From assembly GCA_951799425.1 (NCBI GenBank), contig OX637404.1:22192545-22256544 (forward strand): 64,000 bases of DNA, given 5' to 3'. Position 1 is the stretch's first letter. The number at the start of each line of letters is the position of its first letter. The notes under the pieces are model-generated. The model had not been told where the DNA came from. It searched no databases and was given only the letters and a program-made list of their open reading frames with translations. Source of the DNA: Ilex aquifolium (Eukaryota > Streptophyta > Magnoliopsida > Aquifoliales > Aquifoliaceae). The position numbers and the translations under genes are program-made. Shown piece by piece: positions 34,810-46,542 of this stretch.

Positions 34810-36364
34810 TGTTATGTCTTAGTTATAATTGTGTAATTATTACCGGGCAGTTAGTCTTGATGGGCCCGGCCTCGGCCAGACCCAAGATTACATACTAGAC
34901 CCAAACCACAGATTCAAACTAATAAAGGTCCAGTTACAATTTCAGATAGGGTCAGACCCACCTTCCTAAGAGACCCAACCTATTATTAGTAGACGTGTAA
35001 ATCTCCATCTGAGGAGAAGGAATCCGTGGGAATGCAGTCATCAGAGGCACATCGTCAGTCTTGTGAGATCACCTCGTCCGTTACGAGAGAGGACGAGTTT
35101 CAAGAGATCACCCAGCTATCATCTCGCCCGTTATGAGGAAAAAGCGAGCTTCACGGCATCACCCTGCTCCCTGTTACGAGGATGACGCCTCAATCAAAGT
35201 CCCTCAAAGCTAACTTCACATGCCTATAAATTGTACATTCTGCCTACACATGAGAGGTATCGCACATATCTCAGCACACCACACCTTGAGTAATAAAACT
35301 CTCCAGCCACCGTCGTCATTTCTAGTAGAGTAGGTCACCCAGACCGAACCACCTAATCTATGTCTTAAGCATTTGCATAAACTCATTTTGTTCATCATCA
35401 AAGTCCAGTGGATAAGAATTCAGATTTTCTCGCTCAATATTTGGGTTCGAATCTTCACAATTACGACAGTTCGTTGGGATTAAACCTACTCTTTAGTACC
35501 TAGAACACGCGGTGAGACCTTAGCTTTGCTCCTACGTAGGTGTGGTGGAGTCTCCTCCAAATAGTTGTGTGATGCTGAGAGACAATACTTCTTAACGGAT
35601 ATGTGGAGTGATCTATCTACATATTCATTTATGTACAAAAGAAAAAGTTAATTGTGTAATTCTGGAGTTGTGTGTATTTATATGGTTTCTATACAATCTA
35701 TGAATGAAGAACTATGAGACTGAAACTTTTTTTTTCTCTCAACCAAATCTATTGACAAAGTAAAATAAAAAATCTGGAAATGGTCTAATTATGAGGGTAG
35801 TCTTTTATCATTGTGTTAGGTCCTAAGTTTTTATGGGTCCACTTTAATTCTCCAACAATTCATCCTAACTAAATCAATAAATTAAAATTACGTCATCAAT
35901 TAAAGAGGTTATTCGTGTTTGACACTAACCCGACCATTTATCATATGTGTCAACTTGTTGCATTATTTTTAAACTCGTATCGTATTAAATTCAAATCGTT
36001 TAAAGTGTCGTGTCAAAAAAAATTGACACCCTTTAGTGGTGTGGATAAGTGAAACACAAATCCACATTCCTCCAAATACAGGTTAGCACAAGCACCTTTT
36101 AGATGTTACCACTGTGCCTATCTCACTTTGGTTGGTAATCACCATAGCAATTGTGTGGTATAGTGTTTTTGCAGCAAGGGAAATTCTTGGAATCCCTATA
36201 GAAGGGTTAAGCATTAGGACAATGTGTGAGTGGCCAAAATGATTGTCTTTGAAATCCTATTTTCATGTTCTTTCACCCAGAATTTCATCAAATATTTCTT
36301 TATTCTGATTTATCCATCAATTAATCAATTTATGGTACAGAATATGCCAGAAAATTGTATGTAT
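34810..36364. other. Unit-1-specific DNA: probable solo LTR plus SINE-like sequence
   Basis: Missing from unit 2, where GTGTCATTTTTGAG joins TTATATTTACGG directly. At about 34840-35399 there is an LTR-like block (CTATAAATTGTACATTC as a TATA region, AATAAAACTC, ending GTTCATCATCA). From about 35402 a SINE-like stretch has CCAGTGGATAAGAATTC (A-box-like) and GGGTTCGAATCTTC (B-box-like). Borders and target duplications are not resolved. It is either an insertion in unit 1 or a deletion in unit 2. Confidence 0.5.
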
Positions 36365-36734
36365 TTAATATTTACGGTCCACTTTTCGGTTGTTTAAGTT
36401 TGCTTTTATATAAAGAGATGTCAACTTCAACTTACACCTTGGTCATTAGTTACAAAAGTACATTACAGATCAACCAAATCATGACCATTAAGTCGTATTA
36501 GATAATTATTAAAGGATTGTACGTAGTGACAAAGACTCTATCGATTGTGGGGTCTGAAAATAGTAGATAATAAATTAGACTCAAATTAATAACATATCAT
36601 TTTGACATATCAATCCTTCTCTTTTAAGTCTAATATCTTACGAAGTTTGAGACCATGACCCACCTCTCCCTTTCAAAATACATGCTATTTTCACAATTTA
36701 TTTCAATCTTGACTTTGCGACTATATTATCATTA

Positions 36735-37117
36735 TATGTTTGGTAAGAAAGATAAAAACATGAGAGATAGAAAAACAAAATGAACAAGTTTTCATCTTCA
36801 AAGGAAAGAAAGTGTTTTTTTCTCGAATTTGTTTAGTAGAATGGATGAAAAAGTGGAGAAGATATAATTTTTATTATAATTTGATATGAGTAAAAAAATA
36901 AAATAAAAATCATTGTCCTTTAAATACCATAAATACCCTCATAAAAATGTGAATATTATATAACATGAGTAATGAGCTACAAGGAGTAAATGGTCAGAAG
37001 TTGTGACTGAACAAACGAAAACTCCTTGCATCCTTCCTTCCATCTTTCTTTCCTAACTAAACAAAACAAAAACTCCTTTTTTCATCCATCTATTTTTCAC
37101 CTCTACCAAACGGATCA
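36735..37117. mobile_element. Tourist-like MITE (unit 1 copy)
   Basis: Ends TATGTTTGGTAAGAAAGAT and, inverted, TGATCCGTTTGGTAGAGGTG, flanked by TTA. The sister in unit 2 (about 56610-58039) carries a hAT MITE; this copy shows that empty site (CATCCATCTATTTTTCACC). Confidence 0.7.
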
Positions 37118-38577
37118 TTAAATACTCTTATTTCCTAATTGCTAGGAAAATTCCAATTTGGAGGTACCGCAACTTTGTCCAAGCCAAGCAAGCCTCAAAG
37201 TCAAGTTCATTGATAAAATGTATGTTTATGGGCATCTGCTGATGTGAGGGGTGGGCGTTGGGGTGGGGGGAACGGCCTCATCAGTGTCGTGACTTTTGGG
37301 GGATATTTGTTTTGAGTATTGCTATACATGATATTAAGAAATGTATTCATTACATTTTCAATACTAATGGAAATTAGTACCGATAATAAAAAATATTTCA
37401 ATCTCTTTCCATGTTTGTTTGTTCAATAGGTATTATAGTGGATCCCACAAATAATCATCTATTCTATCACATCTTGTATAACAAATATACAATTTTACTC
37501 TTAACATCATTCATTTCATTACTCCGTTTGTTTAACGTTTTTACACAATATTTGGTATAATGGTATGAATCCATACCCAAAAAATTTATAAAGAATCTAA
37601 TGCTATGAATCGGTGACACCGTAAAAAAAAAAAATGATGACACCGTACGCTTAAACATAATATAAGGCAAAAATTCAAAATAATTTTTTTTTAAAATTTT
37701 TTTTTAAAAAAAACCGGTAATACCGTACACTTAAACATAATACAAGGTAAAAATTCAAAATAATTTTTTTTTAAATTTTTTTTTAAAAAAACCGGTGACA
37801 CTGTATGCTTAAACATAATATAAGAAAAAAAATTCAAAATAATTTTTTTAAAAAAAATAAAAAAAAAACCGGTGACTTCATAGTTTGTACACTTAAACAT
37901 AATATAAAGAAAAAATTCAAAATAAATTTTTTATATGTGAACTCTACACATGAGGATATTTGTGTTATTTTCCTTACTTGTACCGTCAGTGAATTTATAC
38001 CAGCAAATAATACCACCTAGTAGGTGGTATTCATTGAAGTCATGTACAAGAGTTAAAGACTACTGTACAAATCAGGTCGATATTGATATCTAAAAAATAG
38101 TACTGCACATAAAATATCAACCAAACAAGATAATAAGTGGGCTTCAGGTACTATTTCTTGCTATGGCACCCTATAATACTACTAAAACTCCTAAACAAAC
38201 ATGCCCTTGAGGTACAAGTTTTCATTATTAATGCAATTTGGGTGAATTAAGATGTAAATTCTAACTTACACATCTTTAAAACTCTCAATTTCACCAAAAT
38301 TTAACCTAAACTTTTAACTTGAGTATTGTCTTTACTCAAAATTTTAAACTTGAATTCCACAACTCGAGTTGAAATTAAAGTTTAATTTAGACCCAATTTG
38401 TGATTTTTAACTTTTGACTTAATACTCGAGTTGAAATTGAGAATTTGAGTTTAATTCTTGGATTTCACGTATCAAAAACAAATTCAAGAGTATTTGTGTT
38501 GGGTCCAGGGGTTGGCATTTAAAAACCCAAGATCCCAACTCAAACTTGAATTTTTTACCTCAAGCTCAATCTAAATA
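37118..38577. other. Non-coding DNA of duplication unit 1
   Basis: No gene. At 37610-37920 there are about four units of roughly 80 bp with ACCGGTRAYACCGTACRCTTAA, then CATAATATAAGG and long A/T runs. The same array lies at 58580-58880 in unit 2. Confidence 0.7.
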
Positions 38578-39281
38578 GGATTAATCTCAACTTGCACTCT
38601 AAAAGATCATTTGAATTTTAATTTGTACCCTCAAAATTTAAAAATATCAATTTATACCTTAAAAGACATAAATTCGTATCAATGTGCACCTAAGATTAAC
38701 TGTCATTCATTTTGCCATTAAAAAAGTTTAAACTAATTATAAATTGCACCCTTAAAGTTTAAATATTTTCATATTTATGATTTAAAAAGAATTTCTTCAA
38801 TTAATAATCGTTAAATAGCTCTCAATTGTATCGTATCATATTTGAGTCAACAAAAGATAGTTTACAAAATTTAAACAAATTATAAAATACCTATTTTTTA
38901 CTTACAATACTTGTTAAATAGTTATTTTCTGTCTATAGTTAAACACAAATCTTTTGACTGTTCGATCAAATTAAAGTTATATATAAATAACACAACTATA
39001 GATAGAAAATAGTTATTTAATGAGTATTGTAGGCAACAAAATTTTTTTTGTAATTTTTTAAAAATATTAAATAGTATTATATAAATTGTCGTAAATGCGA
39101 AATATACGACACAACACAATTGATTCGACACAAAAATATTTTGTGCTAAAAATATTTTTTTATTGACTCGAACACAACACGAAAATGATCTAATATGATA
39201 CAAAATAACACGATACGACACAATTGAGAGGTATTTAACGAGTATTAATGGATGAAATTTTTTTTTAATTATAAATGTGAA
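38578..39281. mobile_element. Truncated MULE-type fold-back element at the duplication junction
   Basis: This is the left 704 bp of the element that is complete at 59486-60385. It stops exactly where unit 2 starts, so the right arm is missing. It begins GGATTAATCTCAACTTGCAC. Confidence 0.85.
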
Positions 39282-39326
39282 ATATAAAAGAGTAACAACC
39301 AACAAAAAAAAAAGGGCAAAATACCA

Positions 39327-39332
39327 TTTATT
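39327..39332 (-). promoter_or_regulatory. Poly(A) signal of CML copy 2
   Basis: AATAAA on the minus strand, at the same distance from the stop codon as in copy 1. Confidence 0.5.
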
Positions 39333-39383
39333 TTGGGAGTGCAATGCCATGAGCTTATCTTCCCCAGTGCAGGAAGACATTGG

Positions 39384-40004
39384 CTAACAAAAGCTGCCTT
39401 CCATAAGCTTCACAAATTCTCTGAAATCAATCATTCCATCTTTATTATCATCAAAGGCCATAATCATCCTCTGGCATTCGATTTCAGGAAGTTCTGTGAA
39501 ACCCAATTTACACAGGACTCTTTCTAGCTCCTTTGCATCTATGAAACCATCACCATTCTCATCAAACAGATCTAAAGCTTCTTTCACTTCCTCAAGACTA
39601 GGCTCAGTCTCATCGAACAATTTTGATAACTCAACCGAGCCTAGTCTTTCTTGAAGCTTATCACCATTTGGGTCACAGAAAATTCCTAGTTTTTGCATTA
39701 CTATTTCCACATCTCCTCTGAACAACATAACATTATTGACACTTTCATAAGTATAATCTTTCATGGTAGAAACTTGGGCATTACAATTCTTGGATTTTGT
39801 GCAATAATTCCATGTCAAGCAGAGGAAGTGCAGTATCGTCCGAAATGCATTTACAAAACATAAATAAAAGTCCTGAAGGATAATCTCCCAACTTAGAACA
39901 ATATGAGATAAAATGAAGCAAACAAGTAAAATTGAGCTACCCAACTCAATGTATAGTAAGATCATGCCTACTGCAAAGAGTGGATTACTATTCTTCTCCA
40001 TCAT
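39384..40004 (-). CDS. CML-type calcium-binding protein, two EF-hands (copy 2)
   Basis: 206 residues, with six differences from copy 1: T11A, A24S, F63L, P79S, F144L and E188K. Both EF-hand loops keep their ligand residues. E188K lies at non-ligand loop position 4 of the second hand. F144L changes a conserved Phe in the helix before the first loop. The frame stays open upstream to 40199 only because it runs through a GA microsatellite; the start matching copy 1 is at 40004. A poly(A) signal AATAAA lies at 39332-39327 (minus). The upstream region differs: the GA run is longer (40043-40088), and a Tourist MITE plus a 14.5-kb retrotransposon now sit within 300 bp of the start codon, so expression may differ. 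Confidence 0.92.
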   Translation of the reverse strand: MMEKNSNPLFAVGMILLYIELGSSILLVCFILSHIVLSWEIILQDFYLCFVNAFRTILHFLCLTWNYCTKSKNCNAQVSTMKDYTYESVNNVMLFRGDVEIVMQKLGIFCDPNGDKLQERLGSVELSKLFDETEPSLEEVKEALDLFDENGDGFIDAKELERVLCKLGFTELPEIECQRMIMAFDDNKDGMIDFREFVKLMEGSFC

Positions 40005-40039
40005 ATACTCTGTATGTGTGTGTTTATGTGTGTGTGTGT

Positions 40040-40042
<3 letters not shown>

Positions 40043-40088
<46 letters not shown>
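40043..40088. repeat. (GA)n microsatellite, expanded in copy 2
   Basis: About 23 GA repeats, against about 8 at the homologous place in copy 1 (33813-33828). It lies 40-85 bp upstream of the CML start, probably in the 5' UTR. Confidence 0.9.
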
Positions 40089-40094
<6 letters not shown>

Positions 40095-40730
40095 AGGAGG
40101 AGGAGGAGGAAAAAAGTGTGTGTGAGTGTGTTCTGGATGGGCGGATTGTGGACTTCTTGTGGAATGTGGATAACATATATGTACATGTTGGGGCAGCAAG
40201 CCTTTTTGAAAAATTTGCAGGGAGAAGATGCATTGAAATGGTGTCCAAAATTCCAGACATTGACAATGAGTTTGGTGGCTTTCTTTATACTCCGTTTGGT
40301 TGGAAGGATGGAAAGTAGAAAGGATGGAAAGTAGGAGAGATACACTTTCTATCCTTCAAGGAAGGAAAGTAGGAATGATACACTTTCCTTCCTTTGTGTT
40401 TGGTTGGATGTATGAAAAATAAAAATAACTAAATTTTTTTTTTTTTTTTTGTGCTGGCTAAGATTAGAGGTGACAATCAAGTCTTGTCGTGTCAGATTCG
40501 TGTTGAGTCATTACGGGTTTGTGTCGAACATTAGTCAAACCTAACTCAACTCATTTAACTAATTGTGTCGTGTCAAGTTGTTAGTTGACCTGTTTATTTT
40601 TATTTTTATTTTTTATTTTAAATTTTTTTTAAATATATATATATATATTATCATTGTATTTTTATATGAAATTAATGTATATATAATATATGTATATATT
40701 AAAAAATATATAGACAAATAAGATATATCT

Positions 40731-41428
40731 TGATGAGGATAGGTTTTTGGGCCTGGGCTGCCATTACGACCGAGCCCAAAGACCTCCAGACTGAACAAGG
40801 ACTCCGAAGCCCAAAAGGAAATGGTCCCAATCGGCCCAAGTTCGATTCTCAGCCCACGGCCCAAGTTGGAGCCTGTTGCACCACGCACTCCAAGGACAAG
40901 GAAAACCGGCTCTGATTTCTCAGAGTTACTCCCTGTAAAAACAGAGAGATGGTGCCGAACGAACCCAGGCAATCGTGGGCACAGAATCGCCGGCGGTCAG
41001 AGTGGCTCGAAAGGACGAACGGTCCCCACAAGATCAAGAGACGGAAGAACAGGAGCAAAAAACCCTAGACAGAGACACCATATAAATAGAACAGTAAGAG
41101 GAGGGAAGGGGGATCGAATCTCTCGAACCTTCTTCTTCGCTTCCTAGCTGGTTTTTCGCCAAGAACCCTAGGGCAATCTCAACAGAGAAACGTTGTTTAT
41201 GGCCTTGCGCCTGTAATTACCTTGTAAACAGTCGAAATCAATATACACAATCACGGAGCAAGAGCCTCCATTACAGTGGACGTAGCCCTAGTCCTTCGAC
41301 GAGGGTGAACCACTTATATTTGCTTGTTTATCATTGCCTAACCTCAACGTCCCTAAAACCCATTTCATAAAACCCAAGAAGGGCCAAATCCACCCGGGCC
41401 TGGGAGATTGATTTCCGAGGACCCATCA
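40731..41428 (+). repeat. 5' LTR (698 bp)
   Basis: Starts TGATGAGG and ends CCCATCA. TATA box TATAAATA at 41081. The sister LTR is at 54582-55279, with differences at four positions by eye (three transitions, one transversion). Confidence 0.95.
41081..41088 (+). promoter_or_regulatory. TATA box of the 5' LTR
   Basis: TATAAATA preceded by CACCA; the U3/R border is expected about 30 bases downstream. An identical copy lies at 54932 in the 3' LTR. Confidence 0.7.
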
Positions 41429-41430
41429 GT

Positions 41431-41450
41431 TGGCGCCGTCTGTGGGAACG
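41431..41450 (+). promoter_or_regulatory. Primer binding site
   Basis: TGGCGCCGTCTGTGGGAACG starts two bases after the 5' LTR. It has the usual TGGCGCC start of Ty3/gypsy primer sites; the tRNA was not identified. Confidence 0.75.
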
Positions 41451-41485
41451 ATTTTCATCGTTCTCCTGAGAATCTTATATACTTG

Positions 41486-41974
41486 ATGGTCTCTACTCGA
41501 AATATGAGTAAAGCTCCTGCCAATCCCCAAGGCCACCAAAATTTGCCGGAGATCTTTCCGGCGCACATGGAGGACGTTGAGAGTCATCCCCCAGCGGCGA
41601 ACATCCCTCCGCTAAACGAACTGGAAACTTACCATAGGACTACAATACAGCTGATGAAACAGAACCAGGAGCTGATGGATTGGATACAGTCTCATCAGCT
41701 CCCCCTTCCCCGATTTCCCCCGGCTCGACAAGAGCCTCCTCCCCTCCAAGAAGAGCACGACGTCGCTCCCCCACTCCAAGAGCGCCAAGCCCCGCCCAAC
41801 GGGGTGACTGACCTCCATGAGCGCAGCCATTCTGGCGAAAACCACCGGAGAAAACTCCCCGAAGAACTCGACGATGAAGCTCACAGTAGGGCTAGGGCCG
41901 CCTACCAAGAAGATAGGCCCTACCCCCAGAACGCGAATGACCATGCCTGGGAGCAAGAAATCCGTGAGCTCTAG
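41486..41974 (+). pseudogene. Gag, N-terminal part, ended by an in-frame TAG
   Basis: Begins at the first ATG after the primer site (MVSTRNMSK) and is rich in Pro/Gln. TAG at 41972-41974 sits in GAGCTC-TAG-CGAGAA, and the same frame continues without change into the next segment. It looks like one CAG-to-TAG change in one gag gene. Readthrough of this TAG is an untested alternative. Confidence 0.8.
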
Positions 41975-41989
41975 CGAGAACTAGGCAAT

Positions 41990-44797
41990 ATGAAGAAAGT
42001 GGTTAAGGGGCGAACCCCCGACACCATGGACGCCTTGGTTCAGCAAACGGAATCACCATTCACTCCAGAGGTCCTCCACTTCCCCCTCCCCCAGAAGTTC
42101 TGGACCCCTTCGATAGAGGCATTTGACGGCACCAAAGACCCCGTCGATCATCTAAACTTGTACAAAAATCAAATGGAACTCCAAGGATATCCGGACCCTA
42201 TCCGCTGCCGAGCTTTCGCAATCACCCTTAAAGGGTCAGCTATAGCCTGGTTTAACCAGATACGACCAGCGTCGATCTCGTCTTTCCGAGAACTATCCAT
42301 ACAGTTCGTGTCCCACTTCATCGGGGCAAGGACCTATAGGAAGCCGTCCTATCATTTGCTGAGCGTCAAGCAGGGGCCCAACGAGTCCCTCCGGAGTTAC
42401 GTACAGTGCTTCAACCAAGAGTGTTTGAAGGTAGAAAGCGTGGACAACAAGTTCGCGCTAACCACCTTCATGTCCGGACTCGGGGTTCAGTCCAAGGATC
42501 TCCTCTTTTCGATCGCGAAGAATCCTCAAGCCACCATGGCCGAGGTATTGGCGAAAGCTGAGAAGTACATAAACGGCGAGGAGGCCCTACGCCTGAAGGG
42601 AAACACGGCGATCATAGATGGAGAAAAGAAGAAGAGGGATCACAGTCCAAAAAAGGAGAAAAGGCGAGACCGATCTCCGAGGAGAGACCGCTCCCCAAGA
42701 AGAGGGAGAGAGCCTTCTCCCAAGAGGAGGGGGAACGTTCGAGATCGCCTGGGACCGCCCCCCCAGGAACTGCAACAGCGGTATGTGCCAGCACGGCTCC
42801 CACCCCTCGTCACCTCGATAGCCCAGGTCCTTCACGAGGTGCAGAACGAGAGGTTCGTCCGGTGGCCTCCCCGGATGAAGTCTGATCCAAGCAGGCGGGA
42901 TGCCACCAAATACTGCGATTATCACAAAGACACAGGCCACAAAACAAATGATTGCATCCAGTTGAAGAAGGAGATCGAATACCTAATTCAGAGAGGCCAT
43001 TTGCGCCGCTACATCGCAGGGGAACAGAGAGCTCAGAACAATCAAGGGCGAGAAGCCCGAGATGCCGCCGAGCAGCCACAACACCAACAAGCCATCGGAG
43101 AGATCCGAGTCATCTCCGGGGGTTTCGCTGGCGGAGGCGAATCAAGCTCGGCTCGGAGAGCTCATGCCCGAAGGGCCCGATCAGAAGACTTCCTCACAGT
43201 CCAGACTGTCAACAAAATGCCCCGCCGAGACATGGAGATCACCTTTTCAGATGCGGATCTAGAAGAATGCCAGCACCCCCATGACGACCCTCTGGTTATA
43301 AAAGCAATCATAGCAAATAAAACCATACACCGGGTGCTTGTCGACAACGGAAGCTCGGCATACATCATTTTCTTAGCCGCCTTCGAGAAGCTCGGAATAG
43401 AGAGATCGAGACTAGAGCCCGTGAAAACCCATCTCCTGGGATTTTCGGGAGAAAGAGTCTTGCCGGTCGGTTCTATCCCGCTTGTTCTCACCATAGGTGA
43501 TCCGCCCTGCCAGGTCACCACCACCACCCGCTTCTTGGTGGTAGACGCCCCCTCTGCCTACAACGTCTTGTTGGGAAGGCCATCCCTCAACTCCATTAAG
43601 GCGGTACCTTCTGCATACCATTTGGTGATGAAATTTCCGACTGAAAGTGGAGTCGGCATAGTAAGGGGGAACCAACGCCTCGCCAGGGAATGCTACGTGG
43701 CATCCATGCGGCAGAAAGAGGTGGAGTCGGTCCAGCTGGAGGACTTGGATATGAGGGATGATGTGGAAGCCCGACCTTCCCCCTCGGAACAGTTGGAGCC
43801 GGTGCAGCTGGGTGAGGACCCGGAGCGTGTAGTCTTTGTAGGCTCCATGTTGTTACCAGTCCTCAAGGAAAAGCTCATCTCCTTCCTAAAGGAAAACGCT
43901 GACGTCTTCGCCTGGAAGCATGAAGACATGGAAGGGATAGACCCTGCCGTGATTGTACACCGTCTCAGTGTAGATCCTAACTGCAAGCCGGTAAGGCAGA
44001 AGAGGAGAAGCTTTGCGCCGGATCGGCAAAAGGCGATCAATGAAGAGGTAGCCAAGCTTTCGCGCGCCAGAGCCATCAGAGAGGTCGACTACCCGACCTG
44101 GTTTGCTAACGTCGTGCTGGTAAAGAAAGTAAACGGCAAGTGGCGACTCTGCATCGATTTTACCGATCTCAATCGAGCGTGCCCAAAGGACAGTTTCCCG
44201 CTGCCACGGATCGACCTCATAGTCGACGCGACGGCCGGCCATGAGCTCCTGAGCTTCATGGATGCCTTCTCAGGGTACAACCAAATCCGGATGGACCCAA
44301 ACGATCAAGAAAAGACCTCGTTCGTCACAGAGCAGGGGATCTTTTGTTACCAAGTGATGTCCTTCGAACTGAAGAACGCGGGAGCCATCTACCAGAGGTT
44401 GGTTAACCGGATGTTCAAGGAGAAGCTAGGCTCGACCATGGAGGTGTATATAGATGATATGCTGGTAAAGTCGCTCAAGGCCGAGACCCACATTCAGCAC
44501 CTTAGGGAGTCATTCGAGATTATGAGGAAGTACCGAATAAAGCTAAACCCCGCAAAGTGCGCCTTCGGGGTGTCAGCTGGAAAGTTCTTAGGCTTCATAG
44601 TCAACAGCCGGGGCATTGAGGCAAACCCAGAAAAGGTTAGAGCAGTCCTCGAAATGAAGCCCCCTACCACCACTAGAGAAGTCCAGCGCTCAACCGCTTC
44701 GTATCGCGCTCCAGAGATAAGTGTCAGCCGTTCTTCAAGGTCCTTAAGGCAGCTTTTCAGTGGGACGAAAAATGCGAAGAGGCTTTCCAAGCCCTAA
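41990..44797 (+). pseudogene. Gag C-part, protease and reverse transcriptase
   Basis: Positions count from the Met at 41990. The Gag capsid-like domain is about 40-165 (WFNQIRPASISSFRELSIQF, RTYRKPSYHLLSVKQG). Then come a basic Arg/Ser/Pro-rich stretch (about 215-260), the zinc-knuckle-like YCDYHKDTGHKTNDC (about 308), the aspartic protease VDNGSS (about 451) and RT blocks DFTDLNRACPKDSFPLP (about 723) and YIDDML (about 819, catalytic Asp pair). FELKNAG replaces the usual FGLKNAG. After EVQR (about 44688) a short deletion that is not a multiple of three throws the frame off; the tail to 44797 is noise. Confidence 0.93.
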
Positions 44798-45123
44798 AGG
44801 CCTACCTGGCATCCACGCCCGTGCTGGTAAGCCCCCAAGAGGGAGAAGTACTGACACTCTACCTTGCAGTTTCGGACTTCTCGGTCAGCGCCGCGCTAGT
44901 CAGAGACAAAGACCGGGTCCAGCTGCCGGTCTACTTCTATAGTAAGGCCCTCCGAGGCGCCGAGGAAAGATATCCGAAGATGGAAAAGCTTGTGCTGGCC
45001 CTGCTAGTCGCCGCTCGGAGGTTGAGACCATATTTTCAGGCGCACACCATCGAAGTCCCAACTGACCAACCAATGAGGCAAGTCCTGCACAAACCTGAAG
45101 CCTCGGGTAGGTTGATAAAGTGA
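44689..45123 (+). pseudogene. RT C-terminus and first RNase H
   Basis: Continues the pol protein in the shifted frame (LNRFVSRS, FKVLKAAFQWDEKCEEAFQ, LYLAVSDFSVSAALVR, YFYSKALRGAEERYP). It ends at TGA 45121-45123, in a place where the family has Trp (RLIK-stop-AMELSEFD). So TGG became TGA. Confidence 0.88.
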
Positions 45124-46542
45124 GCAATGGAGCTTAGCGAGTTTGATATCAAATTCAAGCCCAAAACTGCCATCAAGGGACAAGTCCTGGCAGATTTTCT
45201 TGCCGAGTTCACCTCTCCACCCGAGGAAAACGAGGAAAACCAAGACTGCGTCCTCGACATTCCGACCTGGAAATTATGCGTAGATGGGGCTTCGAATGTG
45301 CAGGGAAGCGGAGTCGGGCTCATCCTAACATCACCAGAAGGGTACGACCTAGAGTATGCCTTGAGGTTTGACTTTCAGGCATCCAACAACGAGGCCGAGT
45401 ACGAAGCTCTCATAGCCGGTCTGAACCTGGCCCTTTCGATGGAATCTCAACAGATCGTGGTGTATAGCAACTCGCAACTGGTAGTCAGGCAAGTCGAAGA
45501 AGAATACGCCGCCCGGGATGAAAAGATGGCGTTATACCTAACAGAGGTCCAAAGACTACTAAGGAAATTCATCTCGGCCGAGCTAATCCAAATTCCGCGG
45601 GAAGCCAATCAGCGGGCAGACGCCCTCGCCAAATTGGCCACTATCGGCAGTCAAGACTTACCAAGGCGAACACCCATCGAAGTCCTAGCACAGCCCAGCA
45701 TACAACCTGACGACGAGCCAGCCGCAGAAACTCAGGCTATGCCAGTCGAAGAAGAGGCTTCGTGGATGGACCCCATCATATCTTTCTTACAAGACGGAGT
45801 ACTGCCAGATGACCCGAAGGGCGCTTCAAAACTTAGAACCAGGGCGGCGAGGTTCACATTAATCCAAGGTAACCTATATAAAAGAGGTTTTTCCTTTCCC
45901 TTAATGAAATGTGTGACAGGAACGGAGGCAAACTACATCCTAAGGGAAATCCACGAAGGCATGTGCGGCAATCACATCGGTGCCAAGACGTTAGCCAGCA
46001 AGGCCCTCCGGCAAGGCTACTTCTGGCCAACTATGACCAAGGACGCCAAAGAGATAGTGAAGAGATGCCAAGCTTGTCAGGTTCATGGGAATTTGCCGCA
46101 CTGCCCACCTGAACTCCTCACCCCGGTGGTCAGTCCTTGGCCCTTCCAACAGTGGGGGTTGGACATCTTAGGACCCCTACCAATAGGAGTTGGACAATGC
46201 AAATTCCTCGTGGTCGCAGTAGACTACTTCACCAAGTGGGCAGAAGTCGAACCCCTGGCAAAGATCACAGCGCAAAAAGTCAAGAACTTCGTCTGGAAGT
46301 CTATAATTTGCCGCTTCGGCGTCCCCAGAGCAGTAGTCTCCGACAATGGGAAGCAGTTCGACAATCCGATGTTCACAGACTTCTGTAGCGGATTGGGAAT
46401 CAAAAACTTCTTCTCAGCACCAGCCCACCCGCAGTCTAATGGGCAAGCAGAGGTGACCATCCGGACTATCAAATTGGCGCTCAAAACCAGGCTCGAGGCA
46501 TCCAAGTCCCAATGGGTAGACTATCTCCCCGCAGTGTTATAG
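45124..46542 (+). pseudogene. Second (archaeal-type) RNase H and integrase core
   Basis: Same frame as the previous piece. RNase H blocks are CVDGASNVQGSGVGL, SNNEAEYEALIAGL and VVYSNSQLVV. The last should read SDSQ, so a catalytic Asp is now Asn. Integrase: H-H-C-C zinc-binding (HEGMCGNH...RCQACQ), then the DDE core with LDILGP, VSDNGKQF and NGQAEVTIRTIK. It ends at TAG 46540-46542 where the family has Trp (AVL-stop-AYRTT). Confidence 0.93.

Larger units (their letters stand above)
33049..39281. repeat. Tandem segmental duplication, unit 1
   Basis: Collinear with 39282-60200 after removing insertions. It begins ATATAAAATAGTAACAACCAAC and holds the CML gene, its promoter and about 5 kb of non-coding DNA. 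Unit-1-only DNA: about 1.55 kb at 34810-36364. It ends inside a MULE-type element (38578-39281), cut at the junction. The ends share AAATAT microhomology. Confidence 0.93.

Noticed and set aside
40005..40199. N-terminal extension of CML copy 2
   Set aside because: The extra residues come from GA/GT microsatellites read in frame. Copy 1 lacks the extension, and both share the Met-Met start.
41972..41974. Programmed readthrough of the gag TAG
   Set aside because: Possible in some retroelements, but it lies in the middle of gag rather than between gag and pol, and the element has other stops of the same mutational type. A simple nonsense change is more likely.
42587..44790. Many minus-strand frames across gag-pol
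   Set aside because: Shadows of the GC-rich pol coding strand; no shared domain with antisense units A-C.
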